Positions 29,572 through 39,722 of a stretch of 64,000 nt of DNA are shown one piece after another. Numbering within the stretch: position 1 is the first letter of the stretch; every line of letters begins with the position of its first letter. Made by a program: the position numbers and the translations under genes. The stretch is from Tupaia tana (lineage: Eukaryota > Chordata > Mammalia > Scandentia > Tupaiidae). The notes under the pieces are model-generated. The model did no database searches. It saw nothing but the letters and a program-made list of their open reading frames with translations, and had not been told where the DNA came from. The stretch covers positions 22,182,779 to 22,246,778 of the forward strand of contig JAKSZU010000005.1 of the NCBI GenBank assembly GCA_026018925.1, written 5' to 3'.

Positions 29572-31281
29572 CTCCTTCTTGTCTTCGGGACTCGATGCTG
29601 GGACAAGGCTCAGCTGAGGGTAGCTGCCACTGTCCTCATCACCGCATGTGGTGTGCACTGAAACCTGGGAGGACACAGGCCCTGGCTCCCCCGGTGCAGA
29701 GTCCTCTGCCCTTTCTTCACTTTCCACTGAACTCAGGGACAACGCACTCTGATTGTTGGGGCACTTGGCGCTTCCTGCCCCCGGGCTCTGGGGGCTCTGA
29801 GGGATCTGGGGCTTGGGCGTGGTGGGCCTTAGAGGGGTGGGCAGTTGTTCAGGGTCAAAGGTAAACTGGCTGCCAGTGTTTGGTTCACTGGAGTCTTTGT
29901 TCAAGGCATCTGGAGCAACTGGACTGGGTGAGGAGCTGCTGGCACTAGGACCCACACTTTCTGATGCCTGGGAGCTTTTGGCTTCAAGAGGGAAGACGGC
30001 TGTGTCGGCGTCCATGCCCTGAGAAGGGACTGAGCTGAGGCTGGAGGCCGCGCCTCGCCTTCTGTCCTGCTCGGAGCTGCTGGACACCCGGCGCGAGTAG
30101 TCATCGTGCAGCCTGCTGTGCAGTCGGAGCCTCAGGTGGGCCTCACCAGGGGCCTGGGCCCCATTCTTGGGACTCTCCCTCTTCCAGGCAGCGTCTGTCA
30201 CATTGCTGACAAGTTTCAAGACTCTGTCGAAGTCCTTGGCCCTGATGGGGCTCTTCCAGCGCTTTGACCTTCTTTCTACCCCACCTGGCTTCTCAAAGTC
30301 TGCAGAGGAGCTGCTTAGGGTCCTCTGGGGCGCTTGCTTGTCCGTGGCCCCTCTGAGGTCCGCGAGATTGGAGGTGGACTTCCGTTTGAAGGAGCTCTTC
30401 TTGAGGAAGTTTAAGTTGTCCGTGCTCTTGCTCCTCCGGTAGAGGACGCTGTTGTTTTCAGAGTCCTTCACCAGAATTTCACACATGGTTGGCTCCTGTA
30501 CCACCGAGGACAGGGGCCTGGGGGGGTTCTGGAGACCATGACGTCTGTCTGGGTCCAGGATGCTGATGCGGCCCAGGCCGTAGGCCCTGCGGATGCTGCG
30601 GGAGCGGTGGGTGCTGCGCTGGAAGGCGTCGTCAGCCTCCTCCGGGTCGGAGCAGTCGGACGCACCGTCCCCGGCCTGTCCTAGCATGGAGAGCCTGCTC
30701 GCCTGCGCTCCGGTGACACCGTTGAGGATGGGTTTCCCTACGTCCTGTTCCGAAGCCTCCTCCTTCCAGGCACCTGACCCCTCCCGGTTCTGAATTCCCT
30801 GCAGAACCGTAGACTTCAACTTTTTAAAAGATCCCATTTTCCGGAAGGAGGCAAGGGCGTTCCAAGTGGAGGAATGTCCCACCAGGACCACAGAGCGGGG
30901 CCTCTCTGAGTTGGCAGTCATCCTCTTCCGACTCACAGAGAACAGACGCACGAGCTTGGAAGGGCTTGGTCTGGTTTCCTGGGTTTCCGTGTCGCCATTA
31001 GGGCTGCTGGATCCTCCGTTCTGACACACTGGGGAAGTCACCATCTTGGGGTCCCTCGGATCAGAGATAGAAGAGGTGGCTGCAGCTCCTGACCCAAGGC
31101 CATTCTGGGCTGTTGTCATGTTCCTGGGGCCGGGTACCTGTGGCCACCGGGCAGCCTGGTTCACAGCCACATACACCTCTGTGGCCCCCGGCCCCACCTC
31201 CAGACTTTCATCTCCACGGTCACTGCCAGCCTGGCTTGCACACTTGCTGTGCTCATGGGGCTCCTCGGTGGTGGCCACTAC
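29569..31281 (-). CDS. SPATA13: SPATA13 (ASEF2) large N-terminal exon, partial CDS
   Basis: SPATA13 is a Dbl-family exchange factor for Rac1 and Cdc42 that binds APC and acts in cell migration and filopodium formation. This 1713-bp exon encodes 571 codons of the low-complexity N-terminal extension of the long isoform. Recognisable blocks include SVVLVGHSSTWNALASFRKM, GSFKKLKSTVL, SIRRAYGLGRISILD, RRSKSTDNLNFLKKSSFKRK, KRWKSPIRAKDFDRVLKLVS and TFDPEQLPTPLRPTTPKPQI. Assignment rests on my knowledge of this protein. The extension is Ser/Pro/Arg-rich with basic RRSKS-type sites and no folded domain. APC-binding/SH3, DH and PH domains must lie in exons beyond the window at lower coordinates. The reading frame is open through the acceptor. 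The first internal ATG is at 31119 with A at -3, but an upstream exon could supply the start. There are no frameshifts or stops, and base composition is clearly more GC-rich than the flanks. Confidence 0.9.
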
Positions 31282-31302
31282 CTGCAGCACAAAACAAAGC
31301 AG
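31282..31302 (-). other. 3' splice site (acceptor) of the SPATA13 exon
   Basis: On the minus strand a T/G-rich tract GCTTTGTTTTGTGCTGCAG precedes the exon's GTAGTGGCC. The polypyrimidine tract is mediocre but the AG and the frame fit. Confidence 0.75.
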
Positions 31303-31692
31303 GTATTTAGCCACTGAACCCAGGAGGAGCCTATAAACAGGGGCGACCTTCTTGTTAACAATTACAATAGGAAAAAAAAAGGCATGCCCCATCAGGAATG
31401 ATCAAATATGAACTATTTTAAAGTTGTTTTTTCCTTAATTCATTTCAGAATAAGTCTAAGAGAAGAAGGCAAAATACACATGCCCCTTATCTAAAACAAA
31501 AAGACAGTAATGAGTCATGCAATCTGGTAAAGTTCTGAAGTCACAGAAACCTGTGAAGAAAAACTGCTGAAGTGGAAATGTCAAGGCATTCTTTAATACT
31601 GTTCTCCCTTATTTAAATGGAAAGAACTTGCTATTATCAAATATTATCAAATACCAAAAATACCTCCCAACTATTTCAATATGTTTCACACT
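31303..31692. other. SPATA13 upstream intron, unassigned
   Basis: A/T-rich, no repeat recognised. It separates the exon from a young SINE about 400 bp upstream. Confidence 0.5.
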
Positions 31693-31707
31693 GAAATACC
31701 AGCCTGT

Positions 31708-31979
31708 GGGACCAGCAGTTGGCGTAATGGCTGTGTCGCTGGACTCCCATGTAGTCGACTGCGGTTCGAGTCCTGGACCCAGTGGCTTAAACTCATGCCA
31801 GGCTTGCGTGCGTGCGTGCCCAAGATCCTTAGAAGAGAATGGAGGAGAAGGGATTGAGGCATGCCCATCTCCCCGGAGGGTGTTTCTCGCATTCTGTCTC
31901 TCTGTCTCTCTCTGTCTTTCTGGAGAACGCACAAGCCCTATAGCAAAAACCTCTCCAAAAAAAAAAAAAGAAAAGAAAA
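31708..31979 (+). mobile_element. Type-1 SINE with 17-bp TSD
   Basis: Complete copy. GAAATACCAGCCTGTGG is perfectly duplicated at 31693-31709 and 31980-31996, indicating recent insertion. It is antisense to SPATA13. Confidence 0.96.
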
Positions 31980-31996
31980 GAAATACCAGCCTGTGG

Positions 31997-32524
31997 TAAC
32001 GTCAACACACCTAATATGCAAACTAAGCGCTTAGTATAGGCAGGAAGTTGTGATGGAGACCAGCATGTGCTCAGCTGCTTCCTGTCGAAGAATAGATGGC
32101 TGTAAAATGCCCCCAGCTCTAATGAGTGTGCCCTACAGAGCTCAGAGATACTTGAGCGGGAGGGACTAGCTGGAGAGCACAAGGCCCAGCTTTGCAAAGG
32201 AAGTGGCCTTCATCAGTGGCCACTGTCAATCGATTCTAACTGACCAGGCAAAGCAGAATAGGGATAATACTGAAGAATTAAATATTCAGACACGAGAATT
32301 CAAATTAAACAGATACTGCATTTTCTTTCTTCCTGCCCTTTGCCCTGATGACCCACACTGGCAATGCGTGCCCTTCCCCACACATACTTGTGTCTGTGCC
32401 CCCCACAAACTGCAGCCCATGTTCTTCCCCGTCAGGTGGCAATGATGCTCTCCCAATATTTTCCATGAGCCCAAGAACAGCCCAGCCTTGAGTGCTAGTT
32501 TAAATGTCACAACGTCCTGTTCTC
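31997..32524. other. Unassigned sequence
   Basis: Nothing recognised. Confidence 0.5.
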
Positions 32525-32625
32525 AGTAAAGGGACTACTGAATAAATGAATGAATAATACGTTCTAATAGCTATAAAACGCTATCACTAATAAGTGCTTA
32601 CTATGTGTCAGGCCCTTGAACTAAC
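32525..32625 (-). mobile_element. Possible L2/MIR 3' end
   Basis: AATAAATGAATGAATAATAC and GTGCTTACTATGTGTCAGGC resemble the antisense L2/MIR terminus. Confidence 0.5.
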
Positions 32626-32632
32626 ATCATGC

Positions 32633-32832
32633 CAGGGCCAGCAGGTGGCATAGGGGTCAAGGTGACAGTCTCCCACACGGCTGACCACAGTTTGAGTCCT
32701 GGATCTGGAGCTTGAAAATCACACTGGGCATGTGTGCACACACGCCCAAAATCCTGAGAGAATGGAGAAGGGGCTATGGTGTGGCTGTGGCCATCCCCCC
32801 TGGGGCTGATTTCTCACTTCTCCTCTCTCTTG

Positions 32833-32893
<61 letters not shown>

Positions 32894-32920
32894 ACGCCTT
32901 ACGGCAAAAGTCTAAAAAAG
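32633..32920 (+). mobile_element. Type-1 SINE with CT/CA expansion
   Basis: Standard head and body. The CT-rich segment has expanded into a CT run and then a CA run at 32835-32889, replacing the usual GCGAGCGCACGC. Confidence 0.9.
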
Positions 32921-32981
32921 GAAAACAAAACATGGCACTGAGTTTTCATACAAACCTAGGAGTCAACAGAATAGATTATCG

Positions 32982-33237
32982 GGGAACCAGTAGTTAGCGT
33001 AATGGCTATGTTGCTGGACTCCCTTGTAGTCGACCGTGGTTCGCGTCCCGGACCCGGTGGCTTAAACTCACGCCGGGCGCGTGTGCGTGTGTGCCCAAGA
33101 TCCCGAGAGGAGAAGGGATTGTGGCGTGACCATCCCCTCTCGGGGGTGATTTCTCACTTTCTGTCTCTATGTCTCTCTCTGTCTGTCTGGCGAGCGCACG
33201 AGCCCTGTAGCGAAAACCTCTCAAAAAAAAAAAAAAA
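32982..33237 (+). mobile_element. Type-1 SINE, young, perfect TSD
   Basis: CpG-rich, near-consensus. AGAATAGATTATCG is duplicated at 32968-32981 and 33238-33251. Confidence 0.96.
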
Positions 33238-33251
33238 AGAATAGATTATCG

Positions 33252-33960
33252 AATGGGTGCTTGGGAAGTTGGGTCACTTGCCCAGGGGTCCTGCAGCTGT
33301 ACCCTCCAAAGCTATAATCTTCTTCACCACAATAACCTAACAGAGAGAGGGCCACAGCTGGTCTGTGTGGCCCCAGCATCTGCCTCCGAACCCAGTGCCT
33401 CATGTCCCTGAGTAAAGTCAAATCTCAGCAGTCTGTAGATGCCAGTCAAGGCTGTCCCCTCCAGGGAGTGGAAAAGTAGGAGGCAATTATATAGACCTCG
33501 AGGTTGGGCAATTTAGCTTAACCCTCTCAGGTGCAGAATTTGACCTCATGCAGGGAGAAGTATGTCTCATCTGCTCCTACTCCCCACTTCTTGATTGGTT
33601 CATTGGCCCCACATCCCAGGGAGACCCACAGTTCAAGGGTTAACTCGATCTGGGAGGTTACACTAACTTAAATCATAAGCTAATTTCATTAATCAGGAGA
33701 CTGATGGATTACTGCTTGCCCTCTGCAGTTGAAGGCTATAATGGAGAAACTGGAAGGCCTGAAGAACTGTGGGTTGCAATGAATGAGCCCCATAAGCAGA
33801 ATCTTGATCATCTCCTCACTGGGACTGGGTATGAAATCTATAACCAGTTCCAAAATGAGTCCAACATTTGGTATCACCTGTCCACCCTCCCTGGCTCTGG
33901 GAGGGATAGGGGACTATATTTGTTTCAGCATCTGGGAATCCTGAAAGGAACCAGACAGTT
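33252..33960. other. Unassigned sequence with an open frame
   Basis: An open frame starting at 33704 (MDYCLPSAVEGYNGETGRPE...) runs about 85 codons, then into the following SINE. No domain recognised; treated as chance or an unidentified old repeat. Confidence 0.4.
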
Positions 33961-33961
33961 T

Positions 33962-34213
33962 GTTTGTTTAAATCACCACAGGGCACGTGTGCTCACCAGA
34001 GAGAGAGAGAGAGAGAAGAGAGGGACAGGGAGAGAACACCACCCAACGGGGCATGGTCATACTGCAACCCTTTCTCCTCCATTTCTCCACTCTGTTGGGA
34101 TTTCAGGCAGCCATGCATATATGCCCAGTGTGTTTAAGCCACCAGGATGGGGACTCAAACCACTATCAGTGGGATTCTTCTTCCCTTAACTACTAGGCTA
34201 TGGGGTCAGACCA
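33962..34213 (-). mobile_element. Type-1-related SINE with TSD
   Basis: Body and head in reverse orientation, diverged. AACCAGACAGTTT is at 33949-33961 and 34214-34226. Confidence 0.92.
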
Positions 34214-34269
34214 AACCAGACAGTTTAATCAATCGGTTAAGTCCAGTTCTCAGGCACTGACTGACCAAA

Positions 34270-34510
34270 TATTAAGTAGTAGTAATGGCTTTATTATGCC
34301 GCACAACAAATACAGAAGAGAAGGCATGGTCCCTGCCTTATAATTTGGCCGGACGGGGACATCTTATTGAGATCACGAGTAGAGGGCGCTATGAGACCAA
34401 GGAGAACACTTCGATGGACCTTAAGGGCTCGAGAGGGGTAAGGAAGCATTTGATTTAATGTTGAGTAGTTGGAGAATGTTCTATGGAAGACATGGGGCTA
34501 GACCTAAATA
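34270..34510 (-). mobile_element. L2 fragment
   Basis: GCATGGTCCCTGCCTTATAA and TTCTATGGAAGACATGG follow antisense L2 3' sequence. Confidence 0.55.
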
Positions 34511-34604
34511 CTAAGTACTGTCACATGGCTCTCGATGAGATCATGTCATGGTCTGTGCCTCTGTGCTGTCTACAAAATGAGAGGTACCAACATTTATCTA
34601 AGTG

Positions 34605-34765
34605 TCAACCAACTAATTGGTTCCTGAGTCTCTACTGTGTGCAAGGACCAGTGCAGGCCCCATGATGGACTCAAAGCAGTGACAGGGTGCAGTGATTCTA
34701 GATGAGACACTGGCATAAACAAGTGACAGAAGGTACAAATGGGAGGCAGCACATTGGCATGACCA
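34605..34765 (-). mobile_element. L2 fragment
   Basis: CTGAGTCTCTACTGTGTGCA then AGGACCAGTGCAGGC: antisense L2 3' end. Confidence 0.65.
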
Positions 34766-34984
34766 ACTAGTCTGGGCCGACAAAGGGGTAATGAGTTTCT
34801 CAGCATGTGGCACTTACAAGGCTGAAGCCAGAAAAATTCTTAGCAAACCGGAAAACTGGTCACTCTAGAGAAAGCAGAACAACATGCAAGTTGGAAGGAT
34901 TGATCAGTGTAATAAAGTAGCAGAGATCAAGTGAAAATGTACTTGGAAAAGACATTAGATTAACACCTAATGACTCTCAGAGAC

Positions 34985-35215
34985 TGACTACAGACATCGC
35001 CTTCTCTGGGAATGCCTTCCTGAACCCCCCAGAATGACTGAGATTCCTTACTCTGCTTCCACAGGGCATTAGGCTTCTTACCAAGTTGTTTTAGTTCTTA
35101 CCAAACCATAATGAAAATTTTATATGGTCGCCTTCACAAAAAGACTGTATACTCTTTGAGGAGAAGAACTGTGTGCTCTGTACACTTAGATTATTTATCC
35201 TGATCCAAACTTGGA
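34985..35215 (+). mobile_element. L2 fragment
   Basis: GGGAATGCCTTCCTGAACCC, CTTCCACAGGGCATTAGGC and AGACTGTATACTCTTTGAGG keep the sense L2 3' order. Confidence 0.75.
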
Positions 35216-35869
35216 TCTGTTCTCCTGCCTTGTCTATAGCTCTACCAAAGAACAAGTCCTCATTATATACCACTACATTTTTCTAGAGTGAAGATGTTGA
35301 CAATTTAGAAACACTAAAAGTGCTAAGTATTTACTCCTAAATTGTTTTAGGATTCTGATGCTGTAAAATATATGCAGAATATCTGAGTTTCTATTTGGGG
35401 CAAACAAGCTTTCAAAAAGGCCAGCGCCTTACTATTTCCTTCAGGAGCTGAACAACGTGATTGTTGTGTACTGCTTAGAATGAAACTGAAAATCACGGAA
35501 AAAAGCTTTTCCTGGAATTTCTGAGTAACATACCAAGTTGCATTATTGAGAAATAATACTTTGACCCCTATTAACTAACAAGGGTTGCAATTCAAGTAGT
35601 GGTTGTGTAGCAAGTCTTACAAATCGTGAGAGCTCTGCCAGAGATATTTATGAAAAGAATTACCAGAAAGAATTTTAGATGGGAATATTGGGAAATCCAT
35701 TGTCTACAAGCTGCCATTTGGGGGTGGATGAACTTTAGAATAGAACATTCCTTCTCAGTCATAATGAGAATTTTCTAAAAGCAACTCTGACCAACAATTT
35801 AAAATACAAGCGTTTAAACTCAAAATTCAGGAATATACACCAGGTTAAATGTAGATGAAAGGAAATTTC
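35216..35869. other. Unassigned sequence
   Basis: Nothing recognised. Confidence 0.5.
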
Positions 35870-35954
35870 TGTAATACGCTCATGTAAATTACAAAGTTCA
35901 TGGAAAAACAGAATTAAAGTACAGCTTTGGTGCAAAAAAACTAAAATCTAATTT

Positions 35955-36423
35955 TTCTTTCTTTCTTTTTTTAAAATTATTTATTTACTTTTATTCGTTC
36001 ATTCATTTTATTTTGATTTGACCAGAGAGAGACACAGAGAGAAAGAGAAGGAAAGTGAGAAAGCAAGCGACCAGGGGACCGGCAGTTAGCGTAATGGCTA
36101 TGTCGCTGGACTCCCACATAGTCGACCGCGGTTTGAGTCCCGGACCCGGTGGCTTAAACTCACGCCGGGCGCGTGTGCGTGCGTGTCCAAGATCCTGAGA
36201 GGAGATTGGAGGAGAAGGGATTGCGGCGTGACCATCCCCCCTGGGGGGTGATTTCTCGCTTTCTATCTCTCTGTCTCTGTCTGTCTGGCGAGCGCACGCG
36301 CCCTATAGCAAAAACCTCTCCAAAAAAAAAAAAAAAGAAAGCAAGCGACCAGGTCCAGGACTCGAACCATGGTTAGCCATATGGGAGTGTCCAGTGTCTT
36401 AACCACTACGCCATCTGCTAGTC
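35955..36423 (-). mobile_element. Type-2 SINE, itself interrupted
   Basis: TTTGACCAGAGAGAGACACAG (left part) and GACCAGGTCCAGGACTCG to CATCTGCTAGTCCC (right part). A type-1 SINE splits it at 36076-36336. Confidence 0.9.
36076..36336 (+). mobile_element. Type-1 SINE, young, 17-bp TSD
   Basis: Near-consensus and CpG-rich. GAAAGCAAGCGACCAGG of the host SINE is duplicated at 36059-36075 and 36337-36353. Confidence 0.97.
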
Positions 36424-36539
36424 CCAAAATCTATTTTTTCAATACACATTTTCCATAAGCATTTTGAAGACCCTTCATATAGAAAATATGACACTAGAAG
36501 AAAATACTGAATTTGGAAATGCAAAGAAGTGAAAATACA

Positions 36540-36670
36540 GATCTGGGAATCAGTGCACTATAGAATATTGTCTTAGGAAACTGCTAGCCCCTCGTTATAA
36601 AGATTAGGACACTGAGACCCAGTGAGGCTGAGTGATTTCCTACTACTGTTAGAGAGTGAGCACAGGGGCT
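36540..36670 (-). mobile_element. MIR fragment
   Basis: GATTAGGACACTGAGACCCA and GTGATTTCCTACTACTG resemble antisense MIR. Confidence 0.65.
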
Positions 36671-36799
36671 GAAAATCAGAGGGGCCAGCCCCTCTACCCC
36701 CACCCACCCCTGCACTGCCACCTACTGGCCAGAACCCAAGGTTCCTTGCCCTGCGGTACTCACTGTACACCAAGCCCAAGAGATTCCACTGCATGTCTC

Positions 36800-36980
36800 A
36801 CCAATCTGCTCAGGCAGAGCTGCCATCCCTTATCTCCAGTCTGTAGACCTTTCCACCTGGATGACTGCCTTGGCCTCCTGACTGGTGCCTGCCTTCTGGT
36901 CTGGCTCACCTCCAACCCACTCCCCATTCTGCTGCCAGCATCCTTTCCAAACTTCAAAGGGTGTTGTGTCACTTAATCCA
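36800..36980 (+). mobile_element. L2 fragment
   Basis: GGATGACTGCCTTGGCCTCC, ACTGGTGCCTGCCTTCTGG and ATTCTGCTGCCAGCATCC follow sense L2. Confidence 0.72.
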
Positions 36981-37024
36981 GCGTCACTGGCTGCCTTGGG
37001 AACTCAAGATGATGTTAAATCTAG

Positions 37025-37262
37025 TGGGTAGGCCATAGCACAGTGGTTAAGTGCTGTTAAACCAGATTCTACGTGGTCAACCAAGGTTGGAGTCCCTGCC
37101 CTGGAGGCTTGAAAAACATACTGGGTTTGTTCAGGATCCTGACAGAGTGGAGAACTGGGAAAGGACTGTGGTATGACCAGGTCTCTGGGGGCTGTGGGTA
37201 AGGAGAAGAGATTTTTATCTCTCTGTTGCACACATCCTCTGGCATTAAAAAAAAAAAAAAAT
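37025..37262 (+). mobile_element. Type-1-related SINE, old
   Basis: CCATAGCACAGTGGTTAAG head, CAGGATCCTGACAGAGTGG, ACATCCTCTGGCATTAAAAA. Confidence 0.82.
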
Positions 37263-37719
37263 GTCAAGCCTAGCACAGGAGATTTTTCACTCAGCCAGGC
37301 TGTATTATTTGCAAGGATCCTTTTTCACACTACTGTGGCTTTGAGTATTTCCTTATTTGCTCCAAGGTTCTTCCTCCAGCCACGGATGCCTCTCTCTATT
37401 CCAGAGAACCTCCATTCCCAGGCTTCCCTGACAAATGGCTTCTGGCCAGGTGTGGTCAGTGGGAAGCAGTTTAAAGCAAGAGTGAGGGGAAGGAAGGTGG
37501 CAAGGCACTTCTCCCTGTGTAGGTGGCTGGGGACAGGGTTGGGAGTAGGGCAGCTGTTGTGTCTGCCCTTTGGCTCCAGGTAGCTCCACCTCACTAAGTC
37601 CTGACTCAGATAACACCATCTCCTTTTAGCACCCATCCTAAAAGTTGTAGCACCTTCCTGTTAAGTCTCTGACTTGCTTCACTGTCTTCTCTTTTGTTTC
37701 TCAGCTGCATGTATGTGTG
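37263..37719. other. Unassigned sequence
   Basis: GC-moderate single-copy-looking sequence. No exon or repeat recognised. Confidence 0.45.
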
Positions 37720-37723
37720 TGTA

Positions 37724-37743
37724 AAAAAAAAAAAAAAAAAAAA
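37724..37743. repeat. Poly(A) run
   Basis: About 20 A directly 5' of the next SINE. Confidence 0.85.
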
Positions 37744-37751
37744 CCCGAATC

Positions 37752-38036
37752 GGGACCAGCTGATGGCCTAATGGTTACATCACTGGACTCCCACATATTC
37801 AACCATAGTTCAAATCCTGAACCCCGTGGCTTAAGACTTAACTCCAGCTGCGTGTGCATGCATGCCCAAGATCCTGAGAGGAGAGTGGAGGAGGCATTAT
37901 TGCAGCATGGCCATTCCCACTGGGGGGGTGATTTCTTGCTTTCTGTCTCGGTTTCTCTCTGACTCTCCAGTGAGCACACACACCCTATAGCAAAAAACAA
38001 CAAACAAACAAAAAATCCCTCTCTCTTAAAAGAAAA
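37752..38036 (+). mobile_element. Type-1 SINE
   Basis: GGGACCAGCTGATGGCCTAATGG to CCCTATAGCAAAAAACAAC. Confidence 0.92.
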
Positions 38037-38199
38037 AAACAAAACTAAAAAAATCCTGTATTAATTGGATTCTGTCTAAAATACCCAGAGACACTTTTCT
38101 TTCCCTCACTGATAGATAAACGTGCTTTATGCTTATTAATGCAAATTAACTTTCCCCACAGGAATCCTTTCCTTCCATCCTATGGCCATTCCCTTTCTG

Positions 38200-38370
38200 T
38201 GGGCACCAGGCGCTCTCACAGCGCTGTCCCAGCACTCACCATACTGCTCTGCCATCCTGCTTTCCTTGTCTGGTGTCTCCGCTGATTTCTCTGCAGAGGC
38301 TGAAAGGCTCTTGGAAGGCAGAGGCCATGTCTGATTGCACCCTGTGTTCCCGGCATTCAGTCAGCTCAAT
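38200..38370 (+). mobile_element. L2 3' end fragment
   Basis: CTTGGAAGGCAGAGGCCATG and TCTGATTGCACCCTGTGTTC match the conserved L2 tail (GAGGGCAGGGACCATGTCTG). Confidence 0.68.
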
Positions 38371-38694
38371 GACTGCCTGCTTGGGTGGATGAGGACAATG
38401 CCCTGGGTCTCGATACCTCAGGTCTGTCAACCTAACATGTGGGGCCAGACCGCTCTTTATTGTGGGAGCTGTCCTGTGCTTTGCAGGATGTTCAGCAACA
38501 ACTGTGGCCACTGATGCGATTAGAAATAAGTATAATAAATGTAAGAATCCCGAAACTCATAAATACAGCATCAAGTAGTTTCAGAGGGCTTTCTTGGAAA
38601 CTACTCAAATTCATCATTTTTAATCATGAAACAGAACGTTATGTTTATTGTTTAATGGCACTGAAAGCCGATTTGAAAACATGTGTGACCGTGG
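38371..38694. other. Unassigned sequence
   Basis: Nothing recognised. Confidence 0.5.
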
Positions 38695-38935
38695 GGGTCA
38701 GATGGTGGCACATCAGTAAATCACAAAGCTCTGCCAGGCTGACCCACAAGGGAAGATTCTGGGTTTGTGTCTAAACACTCCCAAGTATGGCCGGCATGAC
38801 AAGGCCCATGATCCGGGGCTGGCTGAGGCTGTGGGTAGATGGTGATGTGAAGACCCTGTTGGAGGTGCTGATCTCTCTCACTCTCTCTCCTTCACTGGTG
38901 GAAAAAAATAAATGAATAAGCTTTAAAATATTATA
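38695..38935 (+). mobile_element. Type-3 SINE
   Basis: GGTCAGATGGTGGCACATC, TTCTGGGTTTGTGTCTAAAC, CATGATCCGGGGCTGGCTG, AAATAAATGAATAAGC. Confidence 0.78.
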
Positions 38936-39089
38936 ATATTGTTAGCAGTGATAGGTACTTAAAGTAGAAAGTTCAACTTAATGACTGTTTATGTTCTAGT
39001 ATTGAAATTGTATGATCAAATCTTATAAATCATGTTTTAGATATTCAGTTAAGAAGAAATGATAATATCACAGGAAAGCGAATACTGAT

Positions 39090-39312
39090 AGGTTTGTTTT
39101 TTGCTATGGTGCGTATGTGCTCCTGGAGACAGACAGAGAGAGGGGAATGTGAGAAATCACCACCCCAGGGGAATGGCCACACCATAATCCCTTCTTATCC
39201 ATTCTCCTCTCAGGATTTTGGGCACACATGCACATGCCACAGGATCCAGGACTCAACACTGTCGGCCATGTGGGATCCAGCTGTCTTAACCACCGTGCAA
39301 CTGGCCAGCCTT
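39090..39312 (-). mobile_element. Type-1-related SINE, body shortened
   Basis: TTTTTTGCTATGGTGCG, GAGACAGACAGAGAGAGG, GGATTTTGGGCACACATGC. The GTGAGTTTAAGCC link is lost. Confidence 0.87.
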
Positions 39313-39469
39313 TAACATGTTAATCATTATAATCAATTGGTCACTTTTTAACTACCAATACAGATGTTTCATCTTCATAGGTGATCATATTATCTACCAG
39401 CTTAGTAATTGAATATTTGGATTGCACGAAATGTGTATCTGAGTTAATATGACAATTAAACATTTTGTA

Positions 39470-39722
39470 TGGGACAGCAGATGGTATGGTGGATAAGAAG
39501 GCTAGATCCCACATGGTCAACTTCATGGTTCTAGTCCTAGACTTAGCTGCTAGAAAATCATACCAGGTGCATGCCAAAAATCCCAAGAGGAAAATGGAGA
39601 AGGGATTTCAGCATTGTCATGCCCCCCTGGAGGTGGGGGGACTTATCACTTTCCCTCCTTCTCTGTCTCTTTCCAGGAACACCCAAGCCCTATAGCAAAT
39701 GAAAAAAAAATTTTTTTAAACA
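39470..39722 (+). mobile_element. Type-1-related SINE
   Basis: GACAGCAGATGGTATGGTGG head to AAGCCCTATAGCAAATG and an A-run. Confidence 0.86.

Larger units (their letters stand above)
35870..36485. mobile_element. MITE-B copy split by two nested SINEs
   Basis: AAAGTTCATGGAAAAACAG at the left, TTTTCCATAAGCATTTTGAA at the right, as inverted ends. AAAATCTA is duplicated around the inserted SINE pair. Confidence 0.82.

Noticed and set aside
29502..31336. Plus-strand open frames opposite the SPATA13 exon
   Set aside because: They are antisense shadows of a GC-rich coding exon and have no protein motif.
31282..31392. N-terminal extension MGHAFFFPIVIVNKK of the same frame
   Set aside because: It lies upstream of the CAG acceptor and is A/T-rich intron sequence, not supported as coding.
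33704..34189. 161-codon plus-strand frame
   Set aside because: Its second half is inside an inserted SINE, and the first half has no recognised domain or splice context.
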